Shown one piece after another: positions 15,801 through 23,890 of a DNA stretch of 64,000 bases (positions are counted from its first letter, which is position 1; each line of letters starts with the position of its first letter). The notes below the pieces were generated by a model. It saw only the letters and a list, made by a program, of their open reading frames with translations. It was not told the DNA's origin and made no database searches. Origin of the DNA: Klugiella xanthotipulae (GTDB taxonomy: Bacteria > Actinomycetota > Actinomycetes > Actinomycetales > Microbacteriaceae). Location of the stretch: contig NZ_VFPN01000001.1 in the NCBI RefSeq assembly GCF_006716695.1, positions 434,001-498,000 on the forward strand, in the 5' to 3' direction. The translations under genes and the position numbers were made by a program.

Positions 15801-18272
15801 GGGATCGGTGATTGTCCGGAGCCGCGAGAGAGCGTCATGGGCAAAACCCCACTCCGCGCCGTCCGGCAGGGTCACCGCGGAGACGTTGCCGAACTCGTCG
15901 AAGTCTTTGTGCGTTGCCCGCCCCAGCGGGTCAACGGTGGTGACGAGCTCGCCGTGCTGGCCGTATCCGTGTTCGGTGCGCGCCCCCAGCGGGTCAATGA
16001 CGGCGATCACTCGTCCGCCGATGCCGTGCTCGAAGCGCCACACCGACCCGTCCGGGTCTTCGCGGCCCACCAGCAGCCCCGCGTCGTCGTATCGGTAGCG
16101 CGTGCGGCACCCCGTCGCGGTGACGGCCTCGACCACGCGTCCGGTGTGATCCCGCACGAGGCGTGAGGTATCACCGGCGGCGTTTGTTATGCCGACGAGG
16201 TCCCCCAACGGGTCGTACTCGAATGTGATCGAGACGCCCTCAGGATCGACGGTACGCAGGAGGAGGCCGTGCGCCCACGTCAACTCGGTCCGGCCGCCTC
16301 CGGGGTCGGTCACCACGCTCGGGTTCCGATCCTCGCTCCTCGCGTAGGTATAGTTCACGGTGCCGCCCGAGGCGGTCACGACCGTTGTGACCCGATCCTG
16401 GTCGTCGTAGCCGAAGGTGAGGTCAGCGCCCTCGGGGGTTACCGTCCGAATCTTCCGGGCGCGATCATCAAACGCGTGAACCGTAACCTGGCCGTCTCGT
16501 TCCGTGGCCGAGACCAGGTTCCCGTGTTGGTCGTACGCCATCGACTGCCGGTTTCCCTCGGCGTCGATGATCCCCACCACGCGACCTTTGCGGTCGGCAA
16601 TCCAGGTGTTTGCGTTGGTGCCGTCGTCATCCGAGACCGAGGTTACTCGCCCACGTAGGTAGGCGAACCGGACGCTCCGTCCGTACGGGGTCACCTGGCG
16701 GATGACGCGGCCGGTGCTGTCATAGGTGTTCTCGCACTCGACCACTCCGGAGGCAGAAGTAACCTGATCAATGAGCCCCTGGTCGGTCCATCGGTACCGT
16801 CGTGTGCCGACCGCATCCTGCACCCCGATTAGCCGCTCGGCGTCGTCGTAGAGGTACTCTGCCCTGCGGCCGTCCGACGCAGAGGCGTATGCGACGCGAT
16901 CGCCGACATACTCAACCTCCACAGAGCGGCCGCGTTCATGCACCAATCGGGTGATGCGCCCGGAGGTATCGCGGGACACCAGGATGACCGTGCCCGACCC
17001 GTTGCCAGAGCCGAGCCAGGCCCCCGCCGGTGTGAACGCCCACCATCCGCCGGAGTTGTTGCGAACAACAAACGCATGGCGGCCGACATCATCACCACGG
17101 AGGGGAAGCGCGTCTCGTGGCTCCTGGGCGAGCCAGTAGTTTTCGTCAATGCCGCGGCCCCAGCCGTCGCCGAGGCGCGGGAAACGGATCTGGCGGCCGT
17201 CACTCATGACAAACCCGGCACCCTCATCATCCAGGTCAAGACGGGTGTCGAGAAGTGACGCCCAGCCCACGCCAAAGACGCCGAGGCGCGGGTCAAGAGA
17301 GTTGTACATGCGGGTGAACTGCAACGACGCGGCGGCCCCCATAAACGGAAGATCAACTTCGGGTTCCAGGAAGTTGCCCGTTGCGGTGTTCACCGGGTCA
17401 TCCGAGTAACCGTTTGTGGGCGGGGTGCCGACGGCCGAGAACGGCTCGATGGTGAAATCATCGCGCTGTGTGTTGATACCTGCCGATGCGAGGGCGGCGG
17501 ACAGGGACGCATCCGATACCGAGATGACACCGGAGCCCCCACCAGCGGCCTCGAACACACCGGCAACAACACCCGCCCACTCGGAGTCCTCTTGATTGGC
17601 ATCGAGCCAGGTCTTAAACGCCGTGGCGAGGGACTGCGCGTTGAGGGTTCCCCAACACGGGTTGCACCCCGTCTCGTAGTCGGAGAGTGCATTTTTAAAC
17701 GAGGCGAGCTGGGAGGTGAGCTGCTGATCAAGATTGTGACAACCGGTTTGGAAGGACCGGAGATGGGCAGGGACCGCAGACGAGGTGCCACGGCCGCCGC
17801 CCTGAGCGGGAATATCGCGGCCAGAAACGGTGACCGCAGTGGAGGTGAGGTGAGGTTCCGGTGCCGGGGACGGCGGTTTCGGGTCGTCCTCCGCCCCGAA
17901 CCACGAAGAGATTTCATGCCCCGCCCCGACAAACCAGTTCTCTTCCCGCTCCCGCTGACGCTTGGCCCATGCGCGGGCGTCTGTGCGTCGCTTGTCCTCG
18001 TCCTCCGCGGCCTGGCGCAACTCGGTGACGTATCCGGAGAGTGTCTGCAACTCGCCCGCCAGCGCGGACGCACTGCGCGAAGCCACCCCGGAGTTTCGGG
18101 CGAACGCCTCTGCAAAGTAGCCCCGGAAATCCTGCTGCGCCGTCCGCACGTAGCTAGCACGCGAACTTCGCTGATTATCAATGGCGTTCACAAGATTACT
18201 GATCGCAGTTTTCAGCGAATCCGCTGCACTATACGAGTACCCCGTGGGGTCGTTACCACCGATCTTTGCCAT
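12855..18272 (-). CDS. Rhs/YD-repeat polymorphic toxin with WXG100-like N-terminus
   Basis: 1805 aa. Residues about 1-130 are alpha-helical and ESX/WXG-like (ending near AKRQREREENWFVGAGHEIS), with no signal peptide. A DUF6531-like segment follows (PVNTATGNFLEPEVDLPFMG). Roughly 370-1480 are tandem YD/RHS repeats of the GxxxxYxYDxxGRL type, which form the toxin-enclosing shell in this family. The Rhs core ends around 1495-1535 with RAYDSVSRGFLSVDPL, NPYSYAGNDPLHATDPWGLA; DPWGL matches the conserved DPxGL boundary. A hydrophobic Gly/Ala-rich pre-tip follows, then the variable tip (about 1720-1805): SIRIMEPTYRYPNGYGVYYN, ending YLNWPN. Likely exported by a type VII system as a contact-dependent toxin. 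The activity of the tip is not recognised. Confidence 0.92.
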   Translation of the reverse strand: MAKIGGNDPTGYSYSAADSLKTAISNLVNAIDNQRSSRASYVRTAQQDFRGYFAEAFARNSGVASRSASALAGELQTLSGYVTELRQAAEDEDKRRTDARAWAKRQREREENWFVGAGHEISSWFGAEDDPKPPSPAPEPHLTSTAVTVSGRDIPAQGGGRGTSSAVPAHLRSFQTGCHNLDQQLTSQLASFKNALSDYETGCNPCWGTLNAQSLATAFKTWLDANQEDSEWAGVVAGVFEAAGGGSGVISVSDASLSAALASAGINTQRDDFTIEPFSAVGTPPTNGYSDDPVNTATGNFLEPEVDLPFMGAAASLQFTRMYNSLDPRLGVFGVGWASLLDTRLDLDDEGAGFVMSDGRQIRFPRLGDGWGRGIDENYWLAQEPRDALPLRGDDVGRHAFVVRNNSGGWWAFTPAGAWLGSGNGSGTVILVSRDTSGRITRLVHERGRSVEVEYVGDRVAYASASDGRRAEYLYDDAERLIGVQDAVGTRRYRWTDQGLIDQVTSASGVVECENTYDSTGRVIRQVTPYGRSVRFAYLRGRVTSVSDDDGTNANTWIADRKGRVVGIIDAEGNRQSMAYDQHGNLVSATERDGQVTVHAFDDRARKIRTVTPEGADLTFGYDDQDRVTTVVTASGGTVNYTYARSEDRNPSVVTDPGGGRTELTWAHGLLLRTVDPEGVSITFEYDPLGDLVGITNAAGDTSRLVRDHTGRVVEAVTATGCRTRYRYDDAGLLVGREDPDGSVWRFEHGIGGRVIAVIDPLGARTEHGYGQHGELVTTVDPLGRATHKDFDEFGNVSAVTLPDGAEWGFAHDALSRLRTITDPAGGVWGREYDVTGNLAATVDPTGVRTDILRSRADGIQTVRGAFEQNTIHRDEFGRPTRIEQSDGSADLMVYDACGRPVEILNADGGLTQIERDRAGRVVQVTTPAGMTARYEYDECGRPAVAIDATGARTTLTYDADSRVIARTTATGEIAETEYDRMGRVTLERAPGIGVSRYRYDKAGRLTGAQDTRYGKREFRYDAAGQLIAAVNGLGGVTTYEYDERGRLVTTIDPLGGETRRTYTAGDQVASSTDPLGRVTTATYDPAGRQLTQTDPDGNTTEWEYNGAGLESGMRVNGHLTAQIVRDARARTATITDHTRDNAGITHTLHFNRLDRLVRRTTDDGAAQRETAWEYDADGNRTALIAPDGTRVEYQRDAAGRITRIVHGTFGEARLDYDKMGRLTETRTGDSLHTWEYENGYPAQHTRTTAEGADVTRIMRDAEGRITQISDPATAVTYSYDDACQLVGAATANSESTWTYDQAGRLHTESVAGHTRSFGHDAAGQLLAVTDSRDETTRYEYDGQGRRVSSVTGESRTDYQWDGRGWLSGVLECGLDGTRETELWVNALGELSEVGGSTLDWDAASGVPSLLRVDTTTVFTGPAGIIGIGNEWAPAGWRSARVTDANDPWQVFASIGGGDAAGGLGMPGGVAVAVDGGLVVAGLEWMGARAYDSVSRGFLSVDPLSPVVGAAWGGNPYSYAGNDPLHATDPWGLAPVTDEELTGYADSLQGPLAQAAGAAGHWLADNWEYVAGGALVVAGGVLMATGVGGPIGMALVAAGADAIIQKATTGEVNWGQVAVSGAFGLVGGGLATAIGRHAVGNAAEGALESVAQYAVSGQPLTVEGFLSTAASGAALSAATGGALSKVDVPTPTAKLGDQPPTPVNVVPSSGNTFVVTPNGTTYDIPAGWPLREADNGRGLVAQRPGTLDDVDSIRIMEPTYRYPNGYGVYYNSGNQPINPSTGGPGTRAETHVPAERIGEYLNWPN
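13051..13659 (-). repeat. 609-bp Rhs pre-tip duplicate, copy in the full rhs gene
   Basis: Partner of 11330-11938. It covers the codons from just after EE of VTDEELTGYA through the hydrophobic pre-tip to READNGRGLVAQ. Sequence on both sides differs between the copies, so the exchange boundaries are precisely visible. Confidence 0.85.
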
Positions 18273-18351
18273 GCGTCACATCTCTCAACTATTCGGGCAG
18301 CGAGAAATTGAATCCCACACACACCATCTGATTACCGCTAAAAACGACAGT

Positions 18352-18382
18352 GGCCGCGCCTCGCCAGTGACGAGACGCGGCC
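18352..18382 (-). terminator. Hairpin between the WXG-like gene and rhs
   Basis: GGCCGCG-c-CTCG pairs with CGAG-a-CGCGGCC around a 7-base loop. On the minus strand it lies directly after the WXG-like stop, and a T-rich run (GTTTTTAG) follows a few bases later. It could terminate or attenuate transcription into rhs, leaving more of the small protein than of the toxin. Confidence 0.5.
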
Positions 18383-18392
18383 GATGAAAGAC

Positions 18393-18677
18393 TTACGCTC
18401 CGCCGCCACCGGCGCTGAAGATATCCTGCGAGATCTTATCCAGCTGCGTGCGAAGCTGCTCCAGTTCGGTCTTCGCCTTATCCAGCGCCGCCTTCGTCTC
18501 AGGCCACGTCGAGCCGCGGAACGTGGACGCCAACGGACCATCCCACACATTCTGGTCCGACAGAATGCGCCCCTGAGCATCCAACTGCGAAATCTGGTCC
18601 GTAAAACCACCATTCACAATCGACTGAATCTGACGGATAGCGGTCTTCGCCTGCTCGGTAGACAATACGCGTGACAT
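18393..18677 (-). CDS. WXG100-like small protein (ESX/T7SS partner)
   Basis: 94 aa, two predicted helices with a central WDG (QNVWDGPLASTFRGSTWPET), the WXG hairpin arrangement of ESX substrates, and a Gly-rich C-terminus. The start at 18677 is chosen over the longer open frame because GGAGG lies 7 bp upstream. It precedes the Rhs gene, whose own N-terminus is also ESX-like, so the two probably pair or are exported together. No secretion machinery genes are in the window. Confidence 0.75.
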   Translation of the reverse strand: MSRVLSTEQAKTAIRQIQSIVNGGFTDQISQLDAQGRILSDQNVWDGPLASTFRGSTWPETKAALDKAKTELEQLRTQLDKISQDIFSAGGGGA

Positions 18678-19036
18678 CAATAAACCTCCAACATCGGGGG
18701 AAGCCCGCAAACAAGACGTTCGAAGAGCCAATGGGGGACAGACTAGTCACAGAAAGGATGGAAGCAAAAACGCATACTTGACCCTGGCGGAAATGTTTAT
18801 AAAAACAAAACCCAATTTGCGCTCCTGGTCTGGGGAAAAGAATTAAAGTTCTCAATTAACCTGAATATATACCGAGAGAAAATCACCCTCACGCGCTTAT
18901 TTATTTTTAATAAATAATGGCCTGGGGATTCTGCGGGCAGACCGTCACAGACGAGAGGCGCGGGGCTGGTGCCCCTACGGTACCCCATCGGCGCGGTTAG
19001 GTCGCCGACCCTCGCGGGTGGGGGTAGGTTGACCCT
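18678..19036. other. AT-rich divergent intergenic region
   Basis: 359 bp between the minus-strand rhs operon and the plus-strand ZIP gene. It must hold both promoters; I could not fix clear -35/-10 boxes. At 18897-18917 TTATTTATT and AATAAATAA form a 9-bp stem with a 3-base loop. The base composition is far more AT-rich than the genes around it, as expected for an Lsr2-bound acquired region. Confidence 0.6.
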
Positions 19037-19819
19037 ATGGCCCTCTTTTTTGCAGCGTTCAGCGGATTCCTGGGTGGGGTGACCCTGATCCTGGGAGCCC
19101 TGCTCGCCTGGTTTGTTCATGTACCCAAGGGAGCCGTGGCGAGCGTGATGGCGTTTGGGGCTGGCGTGCTCATCTCGGCGCTCGCCTACGAACTGGTGGA
19201 GGAGGCCACCGCGGATGGCGGGCTCCTGCCCACCGTGATCGGTTTCACGGGGGGTGCCCTGCTCTACGTCGGAGCCGATTGGTTGCTGAGTCGGCGGGGC
19301 GGGTCTACCCGGGCCACGGCGCACGCGCCACACTCGGGCCCGGCCCGCAATATCACGCAGCGGCGAGCGGCGGGTTCGGCGGACAGTAATAGTGGAACCG
19401 TCATCGCGGCGGGGGCGCTGATTGATGGCATCCCAGAGTCCATCGTGTTGGGTCTGAGTGTGACCGCGACGGGCGGGATCAGCCTGCCGATTGTGCTCGC
19501 GATTGCGATCAGCAACGTGCCCGAGAGCCTATCGAGCACGTCGCAGCTGAAAGATTCGGGCCGCACCGCCCGCTTCGTGTTCGGCCTCTGGACGGGGATC
19601 GCTCTGATCTCCACACTCGCGGCCTTCCTCGGCTACCTGCTGCTGCGTGACAGCCCGGTCGAGCTGATCTCGCTCATCACCACCGTGGCCGCGGGTGGCC
19701 TGCTCGCGATGGTCTGCAACACCATGATCCCGGAGGCGTTTTCACGGGAGCGGACGCTCACCGGGCTGTGGGCTACTCTCGGTTTTCTCACCGCGTTTTC
19801 GCTGCACGAGCTGGGCTAG
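19037..19819 (+). CDS. ZIP-family divalent metal transporter
   Basis: 260 aa, about 8 hydrophobic segments. Imports or moves zinc or a related divalent cation across the membrane. The two ZIP signature helices are present: ALIDGIPESIVLGLS near residue 140 and AIAISNVPESLSST near residue 163; the H of the usual HNxPEG motif is replaced by S. A short hydrophilic loop near residue 95 contains two His (RATAHAPHSG). Stands alone; metal specificity cannot be assigned. Confidence 0.85.
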   Translation: MALFFAAFSGFLGGVTLILGALLAWFVHVPKGAVASVMAFGAGVLISALAYELVEEATADGGLLPTVIGFTGGALLYVGADWLLSRRGGSTRATAHAPHSGPARNITQRRAAGSADSNSGTVIAAGALIDGIPESIVLGLSVTATGGISLPIVLAIAISNVPESLSSTSQLKDSGRTARFVFGLWTGIALISTLAAFLGYLLLRDSPVELISLITTVAAGGLLAMVCNTMIPEAFSRERTLTGLWATLGFLTAFSLHELG

Positions 19820-19873
19820 TAGCCTGGGGAGGTCGCGTCTGCGACATCCCGGCCCGAAAGCGTTCTCCCCCAC

Positions 19874-20821
19874 ATGCCCGTGAGCACTTCAGTATCACCG
19901 CCCTTCCTCCGCACCGCCTGGGCGGCCCCCCTGGCCGTCCTGAGTGGCCTGGGGGCGGCCGTTCTCCTCGTCTTGTTTGGCCACGCGTTCTCGGTGATCG
20001 AGTGGGAGTGTGTGGCCAGCCGCTGCACCACGGATGCCCCGCAGGCCTACTACGGGATCGGCGGCCTGGTGCTGCTGGTCGTCGCGGCCGCCTGCGGGCT
20101 GCGCTTTCTGCGCGCGGCGGCCCCCACCGCGCTGATCGCCCTGGCCGTGCTGCCGCTGTCGGCCGGGTTCTGGCTCTCACTGTGTGATACCAACACCTCC
20201 GCTGGCTGGACCGCCACCTACGCCGTTGTCACCGGGCTGATCGGGCTCGCTGCCCTCGTCTGGGCCGTGAAAACGGGGGTGCGGGCGTTTCATCGCTCCG
20301 GGCTGGGGCTGCGACTACGCACCACACGGACCTGGGCGGATGCGCGACTCTCCGCTGACGACGGTGACACCACCACGGGACTGGTGCACTTCCGCGCGGC
20401 GGACGGCACCCGGCACCTGGCCCGCGCGACCGTGCCCGCCTGGGCGGTGGCGGCGGATTCCCGGGTGATCTTTGATCCGGCCTCCCCCACGAGTTCTGTC
20501 ACGGTCGCCGAGCCGCCACGGCTGTGGTGGCCGCCGCGGGCGCGGGCGCGACGTCGGGCCATCGCCGCCGACCTGCCGCTGCCCGGTGAGCAGACCTTCA
20601 GCGAGCACGCTAAGGCTGAGGCTGATACCGCCCGCGCCGCGATTGGCCTGCCACCGGCAGGAGAGGCTTACGTGCCGCGACTCTCCCCCCTCATGCGCGG
20701 CCTCGCCAAGACCATGCGTGCGGCCAATAGTGCCCGTGCCGCGTTTCGGGAGGGGCAGGAGCACCCGGATGACCCTGCACCGGGTGGGCGGGCATCCCCC
20801 CGCGAGCCGTCGGGCGGATAA
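19874..20821 (+). CDS. Membrane protein of unknown function
   Basis: 315 aa. Four hydrophobic segments in the first 140 residues, then a soluble domain from about residue 150 with TWADARLSADDGDTTTGLVHF, a beta-rich pattern also seen in the next gene ([14 protein letters not shown]). The C-terminal 80 residues are charged and Pro-rich. The two genes are 2 bp apart and surely co-transcribed. No family recognised with confidence; the beta domain looks like DUF3592-type proteins. Confidence 0.75.
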   Translation: MPVSTSVSPPFLRTAWAAPLAVLSGLGAAVLLVLFGHAFSVIEWECVASRCTTDAPQAYYGIGGLVLLVVAAACGLRFLRAAAPTALIALAVLPLSAGFWLSLCDTNTSAGWTATYAVVTGLIGLAALVWAVKTGVRAFHRSGLGLRLRTTRTWADARLSADDGDTTTGLVHFRAADGTRHLARATVPAWAVAADSRVIFDPASPTSSVTVAEPPRLWWPPRARARRRAIAADLPLPGEQTFSEHAKAEADTARAAIGLPPAGEAYVPRLSPLMRGLAKTMRAANSARAAFREGQEHPDDPAPGGRASPREPSGG

Positions 20822-20823
20822 GC

Positions 20824-21726
20824 ATGACCCGCAGCCCCTTCAGCCTGTTTCGGCAATTTCGCAGACTGCCGCTCTCCGCGCGCGCACTGTGCCTGGCCGC
20901 GTGCGCCGCGTACCTGCTGTACCGGACGCCGCCCCGAGCGGGATGCAGTGACAGTTTTATCCGGTGTCGGCTGGAGAGCAGCGAGAGTGGGGCTGCCGCC
21001 ATCGGGGTGTTGTTGGCCATCGCGGCCGCGCTGCTCTTCTGGGCAGCCCTCCGGGCGGTCCTCCGCACGGGGGTGATCAGCCGCCTGCGCTACCGCGGCA
21101 CCTGGGTGGATGCCCGGCTCAACGAGTGTGTGACCGTACCGGCCCTGGGTGGGTCGGCCAGCACAGTGGCCACCGTGCACTATCTGGACGCGAACGGGTT
21201 TCGCCGATCCCTCCGGCTGCCGGTCCCCCGAGCGGTGACGGGCACTTCTGCGCAGCTGCGATACGATCCCGCCGTCCCCTCCGATCCCACCGAGATGCGA
21301 TTGGCCCCGCCATTCCAGCGCATCGGCGGTTGGCGCCAGCGGGCCGCAACCCGGCGCATCATCCGGGAGCTTCCCCTCAACGAGGATGCCGCGGGAGTGA
21401 CTCCGCCGATCCGCCCCTCCCGCTGGGGCACCCTGTTCACAACCGCGAGCCGGGTAGGCCGAGCCGCCGTGCAGCCGGGACCAGTGCCGCCCCTCGCCGC
21501 CATGATCGAGGCGGCAGAGCCAGAACCAGATCCTCCGCGTGAGCCGGGGTATGCTCCCCGGCGGGCGAATCCCGCTGGCCAGCCCAGCGCGCAGCGTGGT
21601 TCCCGGCCGAACCCGCTCGACCCGGAGGTGGCCGCGCAGCTCTCGCAGCTCACCCGCCAGCACACGGCGGGTCGGCTCAGCGACGACCAGCTACGCGCAG
21701 CCAAGGCCCGGCTGTTGGGTCTCTAA
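20824..21726 (+). CDS. Membrane protein with C-terminal SHOCT motif
   Basis: 300 aa. Two hydrophobic segments near residues 20-35 and 55-75, then the same soluble domain as its upstream neighbour, a Pro/Arg-rich linker, and a C-terminal short helical SHOCT-type motif ([20 protein letters not shown]). SHOCT motifs are short oligomerisation or partner-binding modules. Function unknown. A similar architecture occurs at 30045-30836. Confidence 0.75.
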   Translation: MTRSPFSLFRQFRRLPLSARALCLAACAAYLLYRTPPRAGCSDSFIRCRLESSESGAAAIGVLLAIAAALLFWAALRAVLRTGVISRLRYRGTWVDARLNECVTVPALGGSASTVATVHYLDANGFRRSLRLPVPRAVTGTSAQLRYDPAVPSDPTEMRLAPPFQRIGGWRQRAATRRIIRELPLNEDAAGVTPPIRPSRWGTLFTTASRVGRAAVQPGPVPPLAAMIEAAEPEPDPPREPGYAPRRANPAGQPSAQRGSRPNPLDPEVAAQLSQLTRQHTAGRLSDDQLRAAKARLLGL

Positions 21727-22064
21727 GAGGTCCCGCCGGGTTGGCCGACACGCTCCCCCGCCTCCCCCGCAAACCGATCCCGCAGCCCGCTCAGCGTCGC
21801 CGCCATATTGCGGCCATTGGCCCGCAACATCCCCAGAAAGACCAACACGGGCCCACTCCAGTTGCCGCGAAAATCGCACACCTCCGTCACCTCGGTGCCA
21901 CCGTCGGGCAGCGGCTCCAGCTCCCAGCGCCAGCGGTGCCCGGCCGGGTGCCGATGCGGGTTCACCAGCAACGCAAAAATATCGGCTGCCGGGGCCGGTA
22001 CGTGAATCCGGCGGGCCTCCTGACGCGGGCCGCGGTCAACGGTCTTGGGGAGCGCAATTGTCAG
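21723..22064 (-). pseudogene. SRPBCC-family gene with internal deletion
   Basis: The frame reads [20 protein letters not shown] then [32 protein letters not shown] and ends after a helical segment ([20 protein letters not shown]). In SRPBCC/polyketide-cyclase-like proteins about 50-60 residues separate the PhrH motif from the [12 protein letters not shown] strand; here they are joined directly. The frame is kept but half the lipid-binding pocket is missing, so the product is probably nonfunctional. No good start codon with a ribosome site; the upstream part of the open frame overlaps the adh start. Confidence 0.6.
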
Positions 22065-22141
22065 GTGAGGGTGCGTTCTTTCGTCGGTGCAGGCCCAGCT
22101 TAGGCACTGGACTCCGGGGGCACCAGGAGTACATTTGTGGG

Positions 22142-23206
22142 ATGACCACAATTTCCGCGCTCTCCACCCCCGCCGCCGACCAGCCTCTCGCCCCCACCCT
22201 GATTACCCGCCGCGACCCGCGGCCACACGATGTGGTGATCGACATCGCTTTTGCCGGCATCTGCCACTCCGATATCCACCAGGCGCGCAACGAATGGGGC
22301 GGCTCACACTTCCCCATGGTGCCCGGCCACGAGATCGCGGGCATCGTCACCGAGGTGGGGAGCGCGGTCACCACGCATCGGGTGGGCGACCGGGTGGGTA
22401 TCGGCTGCTTCGTTGATTCCTGTCGTGAGTGCGAGAACTGCCTCGCCGGCGAGGAGCAGTACTGTCTGAACGGCCACACGGCCACCTACAACGGCCGCGA
22501 CCGCGAGACGGGCGAGTCCACGTTCGGCGGCTACAGCACCCAGATTGTGGCCGATGAGAACTACGTGCTCCGCATCCCGGAGTCACTTGACCTGGCCCAG
22601 GCCGCTCCCCTGTTGTGCGCGGGGATCACGCTCTACTCACCGCTGATGCACTGGCAGGCAGGCCCCGGCAAACGCGTCGCCGTGCTCGGCATGGGCGGGC
22701 TCGGCCATATGGGTGTCAAGATTGCGCACGCGCTCGGGGCAGAGGTCACTGTTCTCAGCCAGACGCTCAGCAAAAAGGAGGACGGCCTGCGCATGGGTGC
22801 CGACCACTACTATGCCACGAGCGACCCGGCAACCTTCACCGCGCTGAAGGAGCGTTTCGATCTGATCCTCAACACCGTGTCCGCTAACGTCGATATCGAC
22901 GCCTACCTCGGCCTGCTCCGCCTCGACGGTGCCCTCGTCAATATCGGCATCCCCAGCCAGCCCGACAGCGTGCGGATGTTCTCGCTGGCCCGGCGACGAC
23001 GCTCATTGTCCGCCTCCACTATTGGCGGCATCCGCGAAACCCAGGAGATGCTGGATTTCTGCGCCGCCCACGATATCGCTGCCGACATCGAGATCATCAC
23101 GGCCGCCGAGGTGAACGACGCCTACGAGCGCGTGATCGCGAGCGCGGTGCGCTACCGCGCCGTAATCGACATCGCAACGATGCCCACGGTGGAATCTCTC
23201 TCGTAG
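22142..23206 (+). CDS. Zinc-dependent alcohol dehydrogenase (cinnamyl/YahK type)
   Basis: 354 aa, medium-chain dehydrogenase/reductase. Catalytic zinc ligands sit in AGICHSDIH and MVPGHEIAG. The structural zinc Cys cluster is [17 protein letters not shown]. The nucleotide-binding motif is [21 protein letters not shown]. Oxidises primary alcohols or reduces aldehydes with NAD(P)H; the layout matches YahK/Adh-type enzymes that usually prefer NADPH. Start at 22142, where the conserved N-terminus begins; the upstream open frame lies in the previous region and lacks similarity. Confidence 0.9.
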   Translation: MTTISALSTPAADQPLAPTLITRRDPRPHDVVIDIAFAGICHSDIHQARNEWGGSHFPMVPGHEIAGIVTEVGSAVTTHRVGDRVGIGCFVDSCRECENCLAGEEQYCLNGHTATYNGRDRETGESTFGGYSTQIVADENYVLRIPESLDLAQAAPLLCAGITLYSPLMHWQAGPGKRVAVLGMGGLGHMGVKIAHALGAEVTVLSQTLSKKEDGLRMGADHYYATSDPATFTALKERFDLILNTVSANVDIDAYLGLLRLDGALVNIGIPSQPDSVRMFSLARRRRSLSASTIGGIRETQEMLDFCAAHDIAADIEIITAAEVNDAYERVIASAVRYRAVIDIATMPTVESLS

Positions 23207-23430
23207 CGCACGGCCACTCCCACCGGAAGGAGGCCACCGGTCTCGCCGCCCGTGAGGGCGAGCGTGCCGGTGGTGATGGTGGGTGCGGGGGCCGAGGTCT
23301 CCACCGGAAAATTCTCGCTCAGAACGTTGCCGAAGGTGTCGGTCGCCGCCACGGTGATGCTGTAGCTTCCGGGAACGGTCGGGGTACCCGCGAGCAGGCC
23401 ATCGGTCGAGGCACACCCGGATAACCGGCC
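23152..23430 (-). pseudogene. Fragment of a secreted wall-anchored protein (Ig-like/He_PIG domain)
   Basis: One minus-strand frame reads DGLLAGTPTVPGSYSITVAA, TDTFGNVLSENFPVE, a typical putative-Ig (He_PIG) repeat, then ALTGGETGGLLPVGVAV, the beginning of an LPxTG-like anchor helix. The helix breaks off after a few residues and runs into the 3' end of the adh gene. The N-terminal part is also absent. It is a leftover of a larger gene, perhaps lost when the flanking DNA was inserted. Confidence 0.55.
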
Positions 23431-23890
23431 CCGCCGCCTATGTGGTCGGCAGGGCCGGCCTACACGCGCCAGCCGGTAGGCAGCCCGCCCGTGCAGGATA
23501 AAAGAGGCTTCGCCGGGATGCTCAGCCTCAGTGGGGGGTGCACACACCGAACGAATTCGGTAGATCGTGGGGGACCACCCGACGCTGTTTCGCCGAAGGA
23601 TCAATCCCGCGCAACTCCCTACAGTCACGCAGTGCACCATTACGCTAACAAATTCTCGACCCAAAGGTGAAATCACGGACAAAACATAACTTAACACTCA
23701 GGAGATCAGGGAGGCGCGCGCAGCAGAAAGGTTGCCTTTATCGACTCATCTGTCGTAAGGTTCTAGCGAGCTTCTTCTGCTGTCCCCCGGGACAGCATGG
23801 AGGCTCTCGTCAGTTAACCGCACGCTACATCACCTCACCCCTCCCAGGCCCGCTCACCGAGCGGGCCTTTTTTCATGAAAGGAACACGGC
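23431..23890. other. Intergenic region with hairpins before the lysin gene
   Basis: 460 bp without a supported gene. It contains the perfect hairpin 23778-23797 (TGCTGTCCC/GGGACAGCA, 2-base loop) and the terminator at 23845-23871. The first part may be decayed 5' sequence of the wall-protein fragment. Confidence 0.5.
23845..23871 (+). terminator. Strong rho-independent terminator
   Basis: GGCCCGCTC, ACC loop, GAGCGGGCC, then TTTTTT. Perfect 9-bp stem and six T. It stands between non-coding DNA and the CHAP gene, so it insulates that gene from upstream transcription. No intact gene on the plus strand is left for it to end, which suggests its former gene was deleted. Confidence 0.85.

Noticed and set aside
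13047-17258. Long plus-strand open frames opposite rhs (for example 13047-14084 and 14298-15287)
   Set aside because: They mirror the codon structure of the YD repeats on the other strand, lack ribosome sites and have no recognisable domains.
5700-18677. CRISPR array or phage tail-fibre switching region
   Set aside because: Repeats are long, few and coding, with no short regular direct repeats. No invertase gene and no inverted repeats flank the tips, so a site-specific inversion system is not supported.
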